Positions 17,716 to 25,195 of a stretch of 64,000 nt of DNA are shown piece after piece. Source of the DNA: Sulfurospirillum diekertiae (GTDB taxonomy: Bacteria; Campylobacterota; Campylobacteria; Campylobacterales; Sulfurospirillaceae); contig NZ_CP021416.1 in assembly GCF_002162315.1 (NCBI RefSeq), forward strand, positions 2,616,207 to 2,680,206. Direction: 5' to 3'. Both the position numbers and the translations under genes were made by a program. The notes beneath the pieces were generated by a model that made no database searches, was not told the DNA's origin, and worked only from the letters and a program-made list of their open reading frames with translations. Position 1 is the first letter of the stretch; each line of letters starts with the position of its first letter.

Positions 17716-18544
17716 ATTCCCCCGCTTTTCTAGCGATCGAATCCATAATACATGTTGGTAAAATGCGTTTTAATATGGTAAAAAGCTTAGTAGGGAACGT
17801 AACGGGGTAGCGAAATTTTGGTTTTGCAGACTCCATCGCTTCAACCAAGACTTTTAAGACCGCCTCAGCGCCTAAGGTAAAAGCACTGTCACCATTTTTT
17901 TGAAGGCGCCCAAGTGTTTTTTCATAAATTGCTTTGTGTGCGGAGCGCTCTTGGTCAATGTTGGCAAGAAACTTTGCCAGTGCATTTTTACGAAAATTGC
18001 TGCGAATTGGACCTGGCTCAATCAAAACAACGTCAACGCCACTGCCATGAAGTTCCAGTCTCAGCGTATCGGCTAGTCCTTCAATCGCAAATTTTGAAGC
18101 GTTGTATGCACCTCGGTAACTCATCGCCACAAATCCTAAAATAGAGCTGTTGAAAATAATCCGTCCATGCCCTTGTTTTCGCATATAAGGAAGCACTAAA
18201 TTCGTAAGCTCAACGGTTCCAAAAACATTGGTTTCAAACTGTTCTCGTAATACATCTCGTTTGAGGTCTTCCACGGCTCCTGGTTGTCCAAAAGAGGCAT
18301 TATTAAAGAGTATATCAATGCGACCACCCGTTTGTGAAAGCATCCACGCAAGGGCTACATGTAAACTGCTTGAATCGCAAAGGTCAAGTTTACAAGTATT
18401 CAAACCTTCAGCTTGCAAACGCTTCACATCTTCATCTTTACGACACGTTGCAAAAACAGTGTAACCTAACTTTTTAAGCCCATGTGCACAGGTGTAACCG
18501 ATGCCCGAAGAGCACCCTGTGATGAGAATAGTTTGTGTTTTCAT
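17714..18544 (-). CDS. SDR family oxidoreductase
   Basis: A classical short-chain dehydrogenase/reductase of 276 residues. The nucleotide site TGCSSGIG (about 9-16) is followed by an R in TCRKDEDV, which suggests NADPH preference. NNASFG, the catalytic Ser in NSSILGF and the YNASK catalytic pair (Y about 153, K about 157) are all present, followed by IEPGPIRSNF. The substrate cannot be told. Its start overlaps the DsrE stop by 4 nt (ATGA), so the two form an operon. A TACATGTA palindrome (18356-18363) lies in the coding sequence as part of SSLHVALAW. Confidence 0.88.
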   Translation of the reverse strand: MKTQTILITGCSSGIGYTCAHGLKKLGYTVFATCRKDEDVKRLQAEGLNTCKLDLCDSSSLHVALAWMLSQTGGRIDILFNNASFGQPGAVEDLKRDVLREQFETNVFGTVELTNLVLPYMRKQGHGRIIFNSSILGFVAMSYRGAYNASKFAIEGLADTLRLELHGSGVDVVLIEPGPIRSNFRKNALAKFLANIDQERSAHKAIYEKTLGRLQKNGDSAFTLGAEAVLKVLVEAMESAKPKFRYPVTFPTKLFTILKRILPTCIMDSIARKAGE

Positions 18545-18879
18545 ACGCTAAGAATGGTTTCACCTGAGTTGATCCACGAACTAAGCAACTCGCCCGTGTA
18601 AAAAACATCAATACCACACGTTTGTAGTGGAGCAGTAATGTCCATCGTGTCAGCGCATTTAAGGCACGCCACGACTTTGACACCGTCGTTTATCATCGCT
18701 TCCACTTTGGCTCTTACTTCTGCATCTTCAGTGATTAAACGTTGCGAAGCACCCCAAACAAGCACCTCAACTTCATCCATCCAGCCCTTTAAAATGGCAT
18801 TGTGCGCATAAAGGCATACCATTAATAAGGCGGTTTCTTTGTTATCCGTTGTCCATAAGATTTTTGCTTTTTTTGACAT
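18541..18879 (-). CDS. DsrE-family protein
   Basis: A small protein (112 residues) of the DsrE/YchN-like fold, recognised by AKILWTTDNKETALLMV at the start, VLVWGASQRLI in the middle and the cysteine loop VVACLKCADTMDI. Relatives are sulfur carriers or accessory proteins in sulfur oxidation or tRNA thiolation, though many have no known task. The second ATG (18879-18877, MSKKAK) is chosen because AAAGG is six bases upstream; the first ATG touches that site. It is the first gene of a pair with the SDR. Two TTTACATGTAAA copies (cores 18890-18897 and 18926-18933) lie just upstream. Confidence 0.78.
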   Translation of the reverse strand: MSKKAKILWTTDNKETALLMVCLYAHNAILKGWMDEVEVLVWGASQRLITEDAEVRAKVEAMINDGVKVVACLKCADTMDITAPLQTCGIDVFYTGELLSSWINSGETILSV

Positions 18880-18967
18880 GATCATCCTTTACATGTAAAG
18901 TTGTCAAAGAGGGAGCTCAAAACTTTACATGTAAAGCTTTAAGCAAGAGACATCATATTTTTATAAC

Positions 18968-19064
18968 GCTTTTTAGGCAAAGCCTAAAAAAGCTACGCTA
19001 GCCGCTGTGGCACTAAAGCTTGCCTTTACAAGGCAGAGGTTTCTTGCAATTATGCAAGAAACCT
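18968..19064. repeat. Three consecutive hairpins between the DsrE and carboxynorspermidine synthase genes
   Basis: Hairpin 1: GCTTTTTAGGC (18968-18978) with GCCTAAAAAAGC (18982-18993), one bulged A. Hairpin 2: TGCCTT (19021-19026) with AAGGCA (19030-19035). Hairpin 3: a perfect 12-bp stem, AGGTTTCTTGCA (19037-19048) with TGCAAGAAACCT (19053-19064), reaching into the stop codon of the synthase gene. Hairpin 3 is the likely end of the synthase transcript, although no T-run follows. Confidence 0.6.
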
Positions 19065-20277
19065 ACTTAACTTCGAACGTTTCCTCAGGTTTCATTTCGA
19101 TGATTTTCCAAGGAAGCCCTTGGGTGTTGAGCTCGTCCATAAAGGGTTTTGCATCGAATTGTTCCATATTGAACACACCCTTACCAGCCCATTTACCTTC
19201 TAACATCATTTTAGCGCCGATCATCGCAGGCACGCCTGTGGTGTAACTGACCGCTTGCGCACCTGTCTCGCGGTAACACGCTTGGTGATCGCAGACGTTG
19301 TAGATGTAGATTTTTCGTTTTTGACCGTCTTTGAGTCCTTCAAATACACAGCCGATGTTGGTAAAGCCAACGGTTCTAGGTCCTAAACTTGCTGGGTCGG
19401 GAAGGAGTGCTTTTAAGAGTTGAATCGGCACAATTTTCACACCATCGACTTCCACTTCATCAATGCGCAGCATACCGACGTTTTCCAAACATTTCATGTG
19501 CGTGAGGTAGCTTTGACCAAACGTCATAAAGAAGCGAATACGTTTAAGCCCTTTGATGTTTTGAACCAAAGACTCTAACTCTTCATGGTACAGCAAATAA
19601 CTGTCTTTTGGCCCTACTTCGGGGTAATCCCACACCATTTTCACAGACACTGGCTCAGTCTCGATCCACTTGCCCTCTTCCCAGTAACGCCCTTTGGAGC
19701 TCACTTCTCTAAGGTTAATTTCGGGATTAAAATTGGTCGCAAATGCGTAACCGTGATCGCCTGCATTACAGTCTAAGATGTCGATAGAGTTGATCTCATC
19801 GAAAAGGTATTGCTGTGCATAGGCACAAAAAACATTCGTCACACCCGGATCAAATCCACTGCCCAAAAGTGCCATAATGCCCGCGTCTTTAAACGCTTTA
19901 TCTCTTGCCCATTGTTCTTTGTACTCAAATTTTGCGAGATCTGGATGCTCGTAGTTTGCGGTATCAAGGTAAGGTACTTTGGTTTTAATGCACGCATCCA
20001 TGATGGTAAGATCTTGGTATGGAAGGGCGATGTTCATCACCAAAGCGGGTTTTACTTTTTCGATTAAAACCACCAACGCATCCACATCGTCCGCATCAAT
20101 CGCAGCCGTTTCAATGTTTACATGTAAAGATTCTTTGATCTCGTTTGCGATTTGGTCGCACTTTGATTTGGTTCTGCTTGCCAAGACGATGTGTGAAAAT
20201 ACCGCGCTGTTCATCGCACATTTTTTGGTGACGACACGACTCACCCCACCCGCGCCAATAATTAATACTGTTGCCAT
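19063..20277 (-). CDS. Carboxynorspermidine synthase (saccharopine dehydrogenase family)
   Basis: A 404-residue NADPH enzyme that reductively condenses a diamine with aspartate semialdehyde to form carboxynorspermidine or carboxyspermidine, the substrate of NspC. The N-terminal Rossmann motif VLIIGAGGVSRVV and the LASRTKSKCD stretch are visible. GSGFDPGVTNVFCAYAQ and the DCNAGDHGYAFATNF segment are typical of this branch. ATG 20277-20275 follows an AAAGGAT site; the longer in-frame start is rejected. It is about 3.6 kb from nspC on the same strand, with a chemoreceptor and the SDR/DsrE pair in between. One TACATGTA palindrome lies at 20119-20126. Confidence 0.92.
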   Translation of the reverse strand: MATVLIIGAGGVSRVVTKKCAMNSAVFSHIVLASRTKSKCDQIANEIKESLHVNIETAAIDADDVDALVVLIEKVKPALVMNIALPYQDLTIMDACIKTKVPYLDTANYEHPDLAKFEYKEQWARDKAFKDAGIMALLGSGFDPGVTNVFCAYAQQYLFDEINSIDILDCNAGDHGYAFATNFNPEINLREVSSKGRYWEEGKWIETEPVSVKMVWDYPEVGPKDSYLLYHEELESLVQNIKGLKRIRFFMTFGQSYLTHMKCLENVGMLRIDEVEVDGVKIVPIQLLKALLPDPASLGPRTVGFTNIGCVFEGLKDGQKRKIYIYNVCDHQACYRETGAQAVSYTTGVPAMIGAKMMLEGKWAGKGVFNMEQFDAKPFMDELNTQGLPWKIIEMKPEETFEVK

Positions 20278-20383
20278 TTTTATCCTTTGAGGTTTCATTA
20301 TGAGGCTTCTTTAATAAGAGCTATGCACCATAGCCATTATCAAAAAAGCCTGATTTACATTTTAATGTGATTTGATTACGTTT

Positions 20384-20974
20384 TTATTTCAAGCTTTTAA
20401 GCACGATATACGCGAGCTCCAACGCGCGGGCTCGGTGTGAAAACGCTTTTTTGACACTTTCATCCAGTTCACCCAAGGTTTGCTCAAATCCGCAGGGAAC
20501 AAACATCGGATCGTAGCCAAAACCATTGTTTCCACGAGCCTCTGCTATAGCTTCACCGTGCATCCAGCCATGTACACAAAATTCACCTTTGGCACACACA
20601 AGCGCAATCGCTGCCGTGTAAAACGCGGGTGTTTTTGCAAGACCGTTCTCTTTTAAGGTCGCAATCAATTTGGTAAGATTCTCTTTAGCATTCGCATTAA
20701 TTCCTGCATAACGCGCACTGTAAATACCGGGGATTCCACCTAAGGAAGGCACACTAATGCCGCTGTCATCGCTTAAAACGATGTCGTCTTTACGCTCCAG
20801 TTTTTCATACACGGCGCGCGCTTTAATCAGAGCATTTTCTTTAAAGGTTAAGCCCGTTTCATCGATCTCAAAAGCAGGCATAACATCACTGTACGCAACC
20901 ACTTCGTACTCGCTGATCCATGACTGAAACTCTTTCACTTTTCCTTGATTGGACGTGGCTAAAATAATTCTCAA
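20384..20974 (-). CDS. rdgB: XTP/dITP diphosphatase (RdgB/HAM1 family)
   Basis: A house-cleaning enzyme (about 196 residues) that hydrolyses ITP, dITP and XTP to monophosphates and keeps deaminated purines out of DNA and RNA. Marks: IILATSNQGKVKEF at the N terminus, ETGLTFKENALIKA, LSDDSGISVPSLGG, and the C-terminal NGFGYDPMFVP plus KKAFSHRARAL. I choose TTG at 20974-20972 because GGAG stands six bases before it and the family begins directly with this strand. A GTG four codons earlier is possible. Length is normal. Confidence 0.9.
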   Translation of the reverse strand: MRIILATSNQGKVKEFQSWISEYEVVAYSDVMPAFEIDETGLTFKENALIKARAVYEKLERKDDIVLSDDSGISVPSLGGIPGIYSARYAGINANAKENLTKLIATLKENGLAKTPAFYTAAIALVCAKGEFCVHGWMHGEAIAEARGNNGFGYDPMFVPCGFEQTLGELDESVKKAFSHRARALELAYIVLKSLK

Positions 20975-21022
20975 ATGCTGCTCCACAAAACGAAATAAGG
21001 CTTTATTCTACCTACTTTTTGT

Positions 21023-22093
21023 TTAAAACTTCGGTTGCATTATCCAGACTTCCAGCGGTGCTTTGAGCTCGCCTGCTATCCACTGTGCCCTCTCGCCATA
21101 GCCCATAAACATATCAGCCCGATTGGGCCCTTTAATGGCACCACCCGTGTCTTGCGCAAAGACAAATTTATCGACTTTGTAGTTAGGCGATTCGCTCTTG
21201 ACCGCTAAAAGAGAGCCTAGAGGAATATAACTGCGATCTACTGCAACGGAGCGTTCAGGCGTTAAAACCAGTCCTAAACTTCCCGTAGCACGTTGTTCCA
21301 TTTTGCGAAAGAACACATAGCTTGGATTGGTATTGAGCATCGCGTCAATTTGGTTAGGATGCGCTACTAGCCACGCTTTGATACTCTGTAAAGAGATATC
21401 TTCGAGGTTGGTAAAAATGCCACGATTGAACATCTCTCGACCGAGTGATTTGTACGGATGCCCATTGGAGTCCGCATAGCCTATAAAGACGACTTTACCA
21501 TCTTCAAATTCAACCCTGCCAGAACCTTGCACTTCCATAAAGAAAAGATCGATTTTATCGTCCACATAACAGAGCACTTCGGCATTGATTTTATGCTTTT
21601 CAATCTCTGCACGGGTATAGTACGGAAGCATTTTGCCTTTCACGGAGCGTCCACGCATTTTTTTGTCGTGTTCTCCCACAATTGCGACCAAATCTTTGGG
21701 TTTTGCATACACAGGATATTTAAAGCGTGCACTTTTTTTCATACTGCCATGCAATAAGGGCTCGTAATACCCCGTCAGCATCGAGCGTTGATCATTAGGC
21801 TGAATCTTTTTAAGCTCAAATGAGTTTTGAAAAAAGGCTCTGGCATCTTTTACATGTAACGCTTGTTCACAAACATTCGGATACGCTTTTTTGCTCAGCG
21901 GTGCGGCGCAATTTTGGCGAAAAAGCGAAAGAAGTTCATCAAAGTTCTCATGCTCAGCGAGTGCATTAAAGCGTTCATTTTGAGCTTTTACAGAGGTGAC
22001 AAACGCTTCATCTTGAGGCGTAGGAGCAGATTTTGGAGCACAACCGCTCAACACAAACAGCAGACAGATCAAAAGGGGGAGACTATATCGCAT
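21023..22093 (-). CDS. mltA: Membrane-bound lytic murein transglycosylase A (lipoprotein)
   Basis: A 356-residue peptidoglycan-cleaving lipoprotein. The N terminus MRYSLPLLICLLFVLSGC has a lipobox (LSGC), so it is anchored to a membrane by an acylated Cys at about 18. The MltA barrel is recognised by LTGYYEPLLHG, YYTRAEIEK and FMEVQGSGRVEF. The C-terminal 3D domain carries the family Asp residues in FAQDTGGAIKGPNRADMF. ATG 22093-22091 follows a GGA. The catalytic Asp block in the 3D domain is intact. One palindrome core is at 21851-21858. Confidence 0.9.
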   Translation of the reverse strand: MRYSLPLLICLLFVLSGCAPKSAPTPQDEAFVTSVKAQNERFNALAEHENFDELLSLFRQNCAAPLSKKAYPNVCEQALHVKDARAFFQNSFELKKIQPNDQRSMLTGYYEPLLHGSMKKSARFKYPVYAKPKDLVAIVGEHDKKMRGRSVKGKMLPYYTRAEIEKHKINAEVLCYVDDKIDLFFMEVQGSGRVEFEDGKVVFIGYADSNGHPYKSLGREMFNRGIFTNLEDISLQSIKAWLVAHPNQIDAMLNTNPSYVFFRKMEQRATGSLGLVLTPERSVAVDRSYIPLGSLLAVKSESPNYKVDKFVFAQDTGGAIKGPNRADMFMGYGERAQWIAGELKAPLEVWIMQPKF

Positions 22094-22314
22094 CACAATC
22101 CATTAAAAGAGCTTACCCTTAAAGGTATCTCATCATTTTTTTAACTTGTTGAGTCTGGTATAAGCTATTTCGGGCGTATCCGACTCAAAAATGTATCAAA
22201 AAATTATAACATAAAACAACCTTGCTCCAAATTCACCCAAAATAATCTATAGAATTTTCAAAGTTTAACAAGGGTAAAATTGTCCTTAATTAATCTTGAG
22301 GAATTTTTGCACCC

Positions 22315-23631
22315 ATGTTTAAAACTATTTTTCCCCTTAGCCTTATTATTTCACTCCGTTTCTTAGGTCTCTTCATCGTCCTTCCCGTCCTCTCCGTTTA
22401 CGCACTTCATCTCGAAGGCTCAAACGAATTTTTAGTGGGTATTACCATCGGTGGATACGCACTCACGCAAATGTTTCTGCAAATTCCTTTTGGCATTTTA
22501 TCAGACAAAATTGGACGTAAAATTACTATTTTTATTGGACTGGTTGTTTTTCTCGTCGGCTCGCTCGTGTGTGCGTATAGCACGACGATTTATGGACTGA
22601 TGATGGGTCGTTTCTTGCAAGGTGCAGCAGCCATTGGCGCTGTAGGAACGGCAATGATCAGCGACATGGTCAAAGAAGAGGTACGCGGACATGCCATGGC
22701 GATTATGGGTGGCTGTATTGCTGCCAGTTTTGCGATTTCCATGATGTTAGGTTCTGTCATTGGTGGTTATTACGGTGTCGATAAGCTCTTTTTTTATCAC
22801 CGCTGCCCTCTCTGTTTTGCGATGATCGTGCTTTACACCAAAGTGCCTAACCCTCCCAAAATTATTCACAACTATGGTGCTGATGAGACGCAACTGAGAC
22901 ATATTCTCAAAGACAAGAACCTCATGAAAATGAACATCACCAACATGCTTCAAAAAGGGATGATGACGCTTGCCTTTATGGTCATTCCTATCATCATGGT
23001 GCAAGAGTTCGGTTTTGCCAAAAAAGAGCTGTGGATGGTATATCTGCCTGCAATGCTTTGTGGTGTGCTTGCGATGGGACCTTCTGCCATTTTAGGAGAG
23101 AAAAAACATAAAGCCAAAGAGATGCTCATGATCGGTGTAGCCCTTTTTGCGATCAGCTACGTCATGATGGGTTATGCGCACAAAGCTCCATGGTTCATCG
23201 TAGGTGTGGTTATCTTCTTTATCGGCTTTAATATGCATGAACCGCTCATGCAATCCATGGCAAGCAAATACGCTAAAGTTCACCAAAAAGGTGCGGCTCT
23301 GGGTGTCTTTAATACGTTTGGTTACGGTGGAACATTTGTGGGTGGTGTGTTTGGTGGTTATTTCTTGCAACACTTTGGCATTATGGAGATTGCGTGGGTA
23401 ATCTTCATCATCTGTATTCTCTGGCTCTTTTTGATCGCTAGCCTTAAAAATCCAAGCCATAATAAAAACATCTACTTGCCTTATGGTGAATTTGATATTT
23501 CACGTGTAGAACACCTCAAAGGGCTTAAGGGCATTGTTGAGTGGTATCGCAACGAAAGTGAGAAAATCTTGGTCGTCAAATACGATGCCAACCTCACTGA
23601 CAAAGAGACGATTTTAGCGGTCATTTCCTAA
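22315..23631 (+). CDS. MFS transporter with a locally frameshifted membrane segment
   Basis: A 12-span major facilitator protein of 438 residues with a cytosolic tail (about 385-438). Marks: LRFLGLFIVLPVLSVYA in TM1, the loop 2-3 motif GILSDKIGRK, and IGFNMHEPLMQSMASKYA in the C half. Substrate unknown. Oddity: residues about 160-168 read FFYHRCPLCFAM. If the T7 run (22789-22795) had six T and the G at 22819 were doubled, the same DNA would read FFITAALSVLAM, a far better membrane helix. The gene therefore shows two compensating indels and stays open overall. The downstream gene starts 3 nt after the stop. Confidence 0.85.
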   Translation: MFKTIFPLSLIISLRFLGLFIVLPVLSVYALHLEGSNEFLVGITIGGYALTQMFLQIPFGILSDKIGRKITIFIGLVVFLVGSLVCAYSTTIYGLMMGRFLQGAAAIGAVGTAMISDMVKEEVRGHAMAIMGGCIAASFAISMMLGSVIGGYYGVDKLFFYHRCPLCFAMIVLYTKVPNPPKIIHNYGADETQLRHILKDKNLMKMNITNMLQKGMMTLAFMVIPIIMVQEFGFAKKELWMVYLPAMLCGVLAMGPSAILGEKKHKAKEMLMIGVALFAISYVMMGYAHKAPWFIVGVVIFFIGFNMHEPLMQSMASKYAKVHQKGAALGVFNTFGYGGTFVGGVFGGYFLQHFGIMEIAWVIFIICILWLFLIASLKNPSHNKNIYLPYGEFDISRVEHLKGLKGIVEWYRNESEKILVVKYDANLTDKETILAVIS

Positions 23632-23634
23632 TCA

Positions 23635-24057
23635 GTGAGTTATCTCTCTCTTTTTCTAACAAGTTTCGCATCTGCCACGCTACTACCGGGTGGAAGCGAA
23701 GCGCTTTTTGTTTATCTTCTTAGCCTTCATTTAAACCCTTTTTTTTTGCTTCTCATCGCAACGCTGGGCAATACCTTAGGCGCATTTGTCAACTATCTGC
23801 TTGGAAAATACGCCACAGACTTTGCACTTCGCAAAAACTATATGAGCGAAAAACACCTCCGAAAAGCCTCGTCTCTTTTTGAAAAATACGGTGCTTGGAG
23901 CTTGCTCTTTTCTTGGCTTCCCATCATCGGCGATCCACTCACGTTTGTTGCAGGCGTTGTTCGTTATGAGTGGTGGAAGTTTATTATCATCGTGGGATTT
24001 TCAAAATTCGCTCGGTATATTTTTGTCTACCTTGGCTTTTTAGCCATCGCATCGTAA
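23635..24057 (+). CDS. DedA/YqaA-like small membrane protein (SNARE-associated type)
   Basis: A 140-residue membrane protein starting at GTG 23635. It has about four hydrophobic segments with the family pattern ATLLPGGSEALFVYLL, then TLGNTLGAFVNYLLGKYA, then SWLPIIGDPLTFVAGVVR. The last resembles the conserved G-P-G/R core of the DedA/VTT family. It is closest in layout to E. coli YqaA, whose biochemical role is unclear; larger relatives are lipid scramblases or flippases. It starts 3 nt after the MFS stop and is probably co-transcribed with it. Confidence 0.78.
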   Translation: MSYLSLFLTSFASATLLPGGSEALFVYLLSLHLNPFFLLLIATLGNTLGAFVNYLLGKYATDFALRKNYMSEKHLRKASSLFEKYGAWSLLFSWLPIIGDPLTFVAGVVRYEWWKFIIIVGFSKFARYIFVYLGFLAIAS

Positions 24058-24080
24058 ATCCACACACAAAGAAGTCACTT

Positions 24081-24347
24081 ATGAACACACCCATCTCCTG
24101 CGAATTTTACGATCAACTCATGGTCGCCATAGAACGTAAAATTCCTTCCACCATTGTCTATCTGGAAAAGGAACAAAGCACTACACTTAAAGGTGTTGTT
24201 ACAGAATTAAGGATGATCGATTATGAAGAGTTTTTAGTTTTAAAAGGCGGAAAAAAGATCAATCTTCAAACGATTTTTTCGTTTAATGGCAAAAGACATA
24301 AAGAGGTTTCGTTTTTACATGTAAAGAAGATTGATGGCACAAAATGA
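24081..24347 (+). CDS. Rof-like (Rho-binding antiterminator family) protein
   Basis: An 88-residue protein starting MNTPISCEFYDQLMVAIERK at ATG 24081; a longer in-frame start overlapping the previous gene is rejected. Spacing of PISCEFYDQL, then GVVTELRMIDYEEFLVL, then KINLQTIFSF follows the small-barrel fold of E. coli Rof/YaeO, which binds Rho and inhibits termination. The likeness is by eye (PI-C--YD at the start, the -EYLVV-like strand and -I-SF near the end) and needs a profile search. A TACATGTA core (24316-24323) encodes LHVK near the C terminus. The ribosome site is weak (GAAG). Confidence 0.55.
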   Translation: MNTPISCEFYDQLMVAIERKIPSTIVYLEKEQSTTLKGVVTELRMIDYEEFLVLKGGKKINLQTIFSFNGKRHKEVSFLHVKKIDGTK

Positions 24348-24439
24348 TGCCGTATGTACCGATAATTTACAAATCGTTAACTGAAGAGACTTATAATAGA
24401 TCCAAATAGTTTTAAAATATGAATTTTGGAGCTTCAACA

Positions 24440-24883
24440 ATGTTGTACCCTACTAAATCAAAACTAAACAACCTTTACATCAGCAAAAGTTTTATTATGA
24501 CGCTAGGCATATTTTCGTTGATCACACCATCACTTTTTGGTGCAGGTTATATCTTACCAAGTGGCACGGTTGTGTATGACAACACGGCAGACCAAACTAT
24601 CTACAGAGTTGAAAGAGTTTCACCTATGCCTCCTTCTTCACACGTCATCGTAGAAGGTTCCCCTATACAAACAACGACTGTTATGGTTGAAGATAGAGTC
24701 GTCACGTACGATCGACCTGTTATTATTAGAGAACGAATCATTGACAGAGGTCCCGTGTATGATGTCGTAGATGTGGCAGGTACCGTCCTCTTTTATGGTC
24801 TTTTATACGATGCCATGGGACATGGCTTTTACCATTACGGACCTCATCGACATTATGATCGTTTTGATCATTACAGAAGATAA
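24440..24883 (+). CDS. Hypothetical secreted or envelope protein
   Basis: A 147-residue protein I do not recognise. ATG 24440 is preferred because GGAG lies eight bases before it; an ATG seven codons upstream is possible. The N-terminal third holds a signal-like stretch (FIMTLGIFSLITPSLFGAGY), so the mature protein would begin near residue 37. The middle is beta-rich with VVYDNTADQTIYRVERVSP and many Val/Arg. It ends in a His/Tyr-rich tail (GHGFYHYGPHRHYDRFDHYR) that could bind metal, which is inference. It stands alone between the Rof-like gene and a 312-nt spacer. Confidence 0.6.
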   Translation: MLYPTKSKLNNLYISKSFIMTLGIFSLITPSLFGAGYILPSGTVVYDNTADQTIYRVERVSPMPPSSHVIVEGSPIQTTTVMVEDRVVTYDRPVIIRERIIDRGPVYDVVDVAGTVLFYGLLYDAMGHGFYHYGPHRHYDRFDHYRR

Positions 24884-24898
24884 GTCGACTCAAAAATC

Positions 24899-24998
24899 CT
24901 AAACTTTTAACGGATGCTTTTTTCTTTACATGTAAAGAATTTACCTCTCAAAATTGCGCATATTTTTAAAAAGAGCGCCGCAAAGGTTAAAAGTTTAG
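24899..24998. repeat. Perfect 13-bp inverted repeat flanking a TTTACATGTAAA site (long spacer 24884-25195)
   Basis: CTAAACTTTTAAC (24899-24911) and its exact complement GTTAAAAGTTTAG (24986-24998) enclose 74 nt. The enclosed part contains one TTTACATGTAAA palindrome (core 24927-24934) and a GC-rich GAGCGCCGC patch. The rest of the 312-nt spacer is AT-rich, with no gene seen and a possible promoter (CTATAAG near 25136) before the symporter. The structure could be a big stem-loop or a small mobile-type element. Confidence 0.6.
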
Positions 24999-25195
24999 CT
25001 CCAATCTTTTTCCCCTTAGAAAATCTACAAATTTCACCTAAAGTCCCCTAGAATATAACTTTTTTTCATTCCTAAAATTTAAGGTTTCTTATCTTATCCT
25101 ACTTCAAGAACCAAATTTAATATTTTTAATCTTTACTATAAGTAATTTTTTTTATTTCTTTCATCTGACATCTAAAGTGTATACCAGGAGGTTAT

